A DNA stretch of 64,000 nucleotides from Capnocytophaga sp. (lineage in GTDB: Bacteria; Bacteroidota; Bacteroidia; Flavobacteriales; Flavobacteriaceae). Positions 62,552 through 64,000 of this stretch are shown here, piece after piece. The notes below the pieces were generated by a model. That model did not search any database, had not been told where the DNA came from, and worked only from the letters and a program-made list of their open reading frames with translations. The stretch spans positions 17,639-81,638 of the forward strand of contig JAUMUT010000008.1 of the NCBI GenBank assembly GCA_030530525.1, written 5' to 3'. How positions within the stretch are numbered: the first letter of the stretch is position 1; each line of letters opens with the position of its first letter. Position numbers and translations under genes: made by a program.

Positions 62552-63199
62552 TTATTTTTTAGCATCTGCTAAAAATTTTGCCAATCCTATGTCTGTTAAA
62601 GGGTGTTGTAATAGCCCTACAATGGCAGATAAAGGCGCTGTTACCACATCTGCACCTATTTTTGCGCAATGGATGATGTGCATTGTGTGTCTTACCGATG
62701 CTGCAAGAATTTCTGTTTTATATCCGTAGTTAGTATATATTTTTTTAATATCCGCTATCAATTCTAAGCCGTCAGTACATACATCATCTAAACGACCGAT
62801 GAAAGGAGAGACGTAAGTAGCCCCAGCTTTGGCAGCTAATAAGGCTTGCCCAGAAGAAAATACCAAAGTGCAATTGGTTTTTATTCCTTTTTCTGAAAAA
62901 TATTTAATAGCACGCACGCCATCTTTTATCATAGGTACTTTAACTACTATTTGCGGATGCAATTGTGCTAATTTTTCGCCTTCTTTTACTATTCCTTCAA
63001 AGTCCGTAGAAATAACTTCTGCAGAAACATCTCCTTTTACAATATTACAAATGTCTTTATAGTGTTTCAGTATGTTTTCTTCTCCTTTAATTCCCTCTTT
63101 TGCCATTAAAGAAGGATTAGTAGTTACCCCATCTAAAACACCTAAGTTTTGAGCTTCTTCAATTTGTGCCAAATTGGCTGTATCAATAAAAAATTTCAT
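62552..63199 (-). CDS. fsa: Fructose-6-phosphate aldolase / transaldolase-like protein
   Basis: A 215-residue TIM-barrel enzyme. GVTTNPSLMAKEG and VVKVPMIKDGVRAIKYF (Schiff-base Lys87) are the family motifs, with SPFIGRLDD and the ASVRHTMHI segment. It splits or transfers dihydroxyacetone units; whether it is a transaldolase or the small FSA aldolase cannot be read from sequence. Monocistronic. Confidence 0.9.
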   Translation of the reverse strand: MKFFIDTANLAQIEEAQNLGVLDGVTTNPSLMAKEGIKGEENILKHYKDICNIVKGDVSAEVISTDFEGIVKEGEKLAQLHPQIVVKVPMIKDGVRAIKYFSEKGIKTNCTLVFSSGQALLAAKAGATYVSPFIGRLDDVCTDGLELIADIKKIYTNYGYKTEILAASVRHTMHIIHCAKIGADVVTAPLSAIVGLLQHPLTDIGLAKFLADAKK

Positions 63200-63250
63200 A
63201 TTTTTGTGTAATTTAGTTATTTATTTTCTTTTCGTTTATTATTCATTTTC

Positions 63251-63907
63251 CTATTTTACTACCTTTGCAAGGCTTTCCAATAGCTGAGGTTTGTCTTCCA
63301 AAGCTAATTTTGCTAAACGATATAGGTCTTTTACCCATTTATCTAAGGCTGTGAAGTCTTTATTTTTATCAAAAGTAGCTTGTTGGCTTTCTCCTTTCTT
63401 TTGAATATAGTCTGCATAGGATTTTTCTACTATTTTTATATCTTCTATTTGTGTTTTTATCCGTTCAGGAGTTATTTTTAATATCTTTAAAGACTCTTGC
63501 AAGTTCGTATCATTATCTAAGTTCACATAAAGGTCTTTCACTTGCTGTAAAAATTTAGCAAATGCGACTTCTACTCTTCCTGTTAAAGCTAAATTTTTAA
63601 GAATATTAGGTTCATTTTTAAAAATTTCCTTCGCTTTTTTTCTATCTGCTCTATATGCTTTATCTATTTCTTCTAATTTTTTCTTATAAAGAGCGATAGT
63701 ATTTGTTTCTTCGGCGGTTACTTTTTTATTTTTCAAGAAAGATTCTTCTGCTTTATCAAAAAGTAACTTTCCTTCTGCTAATTTATCCGAATTATACCCT
63801 ATTTCTAAAAGAACAGAAACTAATTCTGTATTTTTTCCTACGTTATGAAACAAAGCTCCATAATCTTGAAGCATTTTTTCATTAGATAAATAATTATTTT
63901 TTGCCAT
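63251..63907 (-). CDS. Helical protein of unknown function
   Basis: A 218-residue protein from the ATG at 63907-63905. A GTG at 63913 would add two residues. The sequence is almost wholly helical with many Lys and Glu (EETNTIALYKKKLEEIDKAYRADRKKAKEIF). No signal peptide or catalytic motif is visible. I do not recognise the family. Confidence 0.75.
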   Translation of the reverse strand: MAKNNYLSNEKMLQDYGALFHNVGKNTELVSVLLEIGYNSDKLAEGKLLFDKAEESFLKNKKVTAEETNTIALYKKKLEEIDKAYRADRKKAKEIFKNEPNILKNLALTGRVEVAFAKFLQQVKDLYVNLDNDTNLQESLKILKITPERIKTQIEDIKIVEKSYADYIQKKGESQQATFDKNKDFTALDKWVKDLYRLAKLALEDKPQLLESLAKVVK

Positions 63908-64000
63908 TTTCACTATTTTTAGTTAATACTATTTTTTATTTTTTATGCAATTTTATATATTTTTCACACAATGTTTATTATTTTAAACATAATATTCTAT

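Noticed and set aside
1..64000. CRISPR array
   Set aside because: No regularly spaced long direct repeats; the only tandem units are GTGCT, the 51-bp linker repeat and the palindrome pair.

Overview
The window is low-GC DNA from a member of the Bacteroidota, class Flavobacteriia. The evidence is the gliding-motility ABC transporter genes gldF/gldG, a TonB-dependent receptor with an N-terminal carboxypeptidase-regulatory-like domain, a fused alpha/beta 2-oxoacid dehydrogenase E1, a fused CcoNO cbb3 oxidase, and Bacteroidota-type promoters (TTG, 19-20 bp, TAnnTTTG) ahead of many genes. A Capnocytophaga-like genome is my best guess. That is inference from gene content and AT-richness and was not tested by any search.

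Layout. 1-4.2 kb: a divergent module of a PepSY-transmembrane/flavin reductase (cut by the window edge), a secreted ankyrin-repeat protein and a DUF2271 protein, probably linked to iron or heme reduction. 4.2-9.9 kb: coaD, folC, a ferredoxin, fused E1 and lpxK. 9.9-15.2 kb: cell-envelope genes (OmpA-like and lipocalin-like lipoproteins, an unknown secreted protein, a TPM-domain protein with a sensor kinase). 15.4-18.6 kb: translation and secretion core (rpsP, rimM, def, DUF5606, ftsY). 18.8-27.2 kb: PadR/PspC pair, SDR enzyme, sirtuin, NlpC/P60 lipoprotein, DKNYY protein, TolC and TetR. 27.4-36.7 kb: dnaN, gldG, gldF, a LysM protein, ftsK, tpx, rhomboid protease, YfcC carrier.

36.9-42.5 kb is the main accessory region. 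The GC-richer lepA and a GC-richer HU-like gene flank a very AT-rich type II restriction-modification pair. All four genes are packed on one strand. Beyond HU lie a short palindrome array, a 290-residue protein that looks like a PD-(D/E)XK-type nuclease joined to a Myb/SANT-like DNA-binding tail, and an unknown small protein. 42.7-44.7 kb holds a large surface lipoprotein. Its upstream region contains a promoter, a strong intrinsic terminator, a mirrored repeat and a 27-codon ORF, which looks like a small RNA or an attenuated leader.

44.8-48.8 kb: a HAD-like phosphatase and a compact cbb3 oxidase operon (ccoS-ccoNO-ccoQ-ccoP). 49-56 kb: TonB-dependent receptor, an OmpR-type response regulator with no kinase beside it, recQ, and a KpsF/KdsD isomerase. 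56-59 kb: galT with a sodium/sugar symporter. 59-64 kb: an S9 oligopeptidase lipoprotein, tRNA-Asn, a family 2 glycosyltransferase, a transaldolase-like protein and an unknown helical protein.

Most of the window is ordinary housekeeping. The parts that deserve a second look are the lipoprotein leader (44.34-44.67 kb), the lepA-RM-HU-nuclease region (36.9-40.7 kb) and the perfect inverted repeat in the PadR promoter (18.75 kb).
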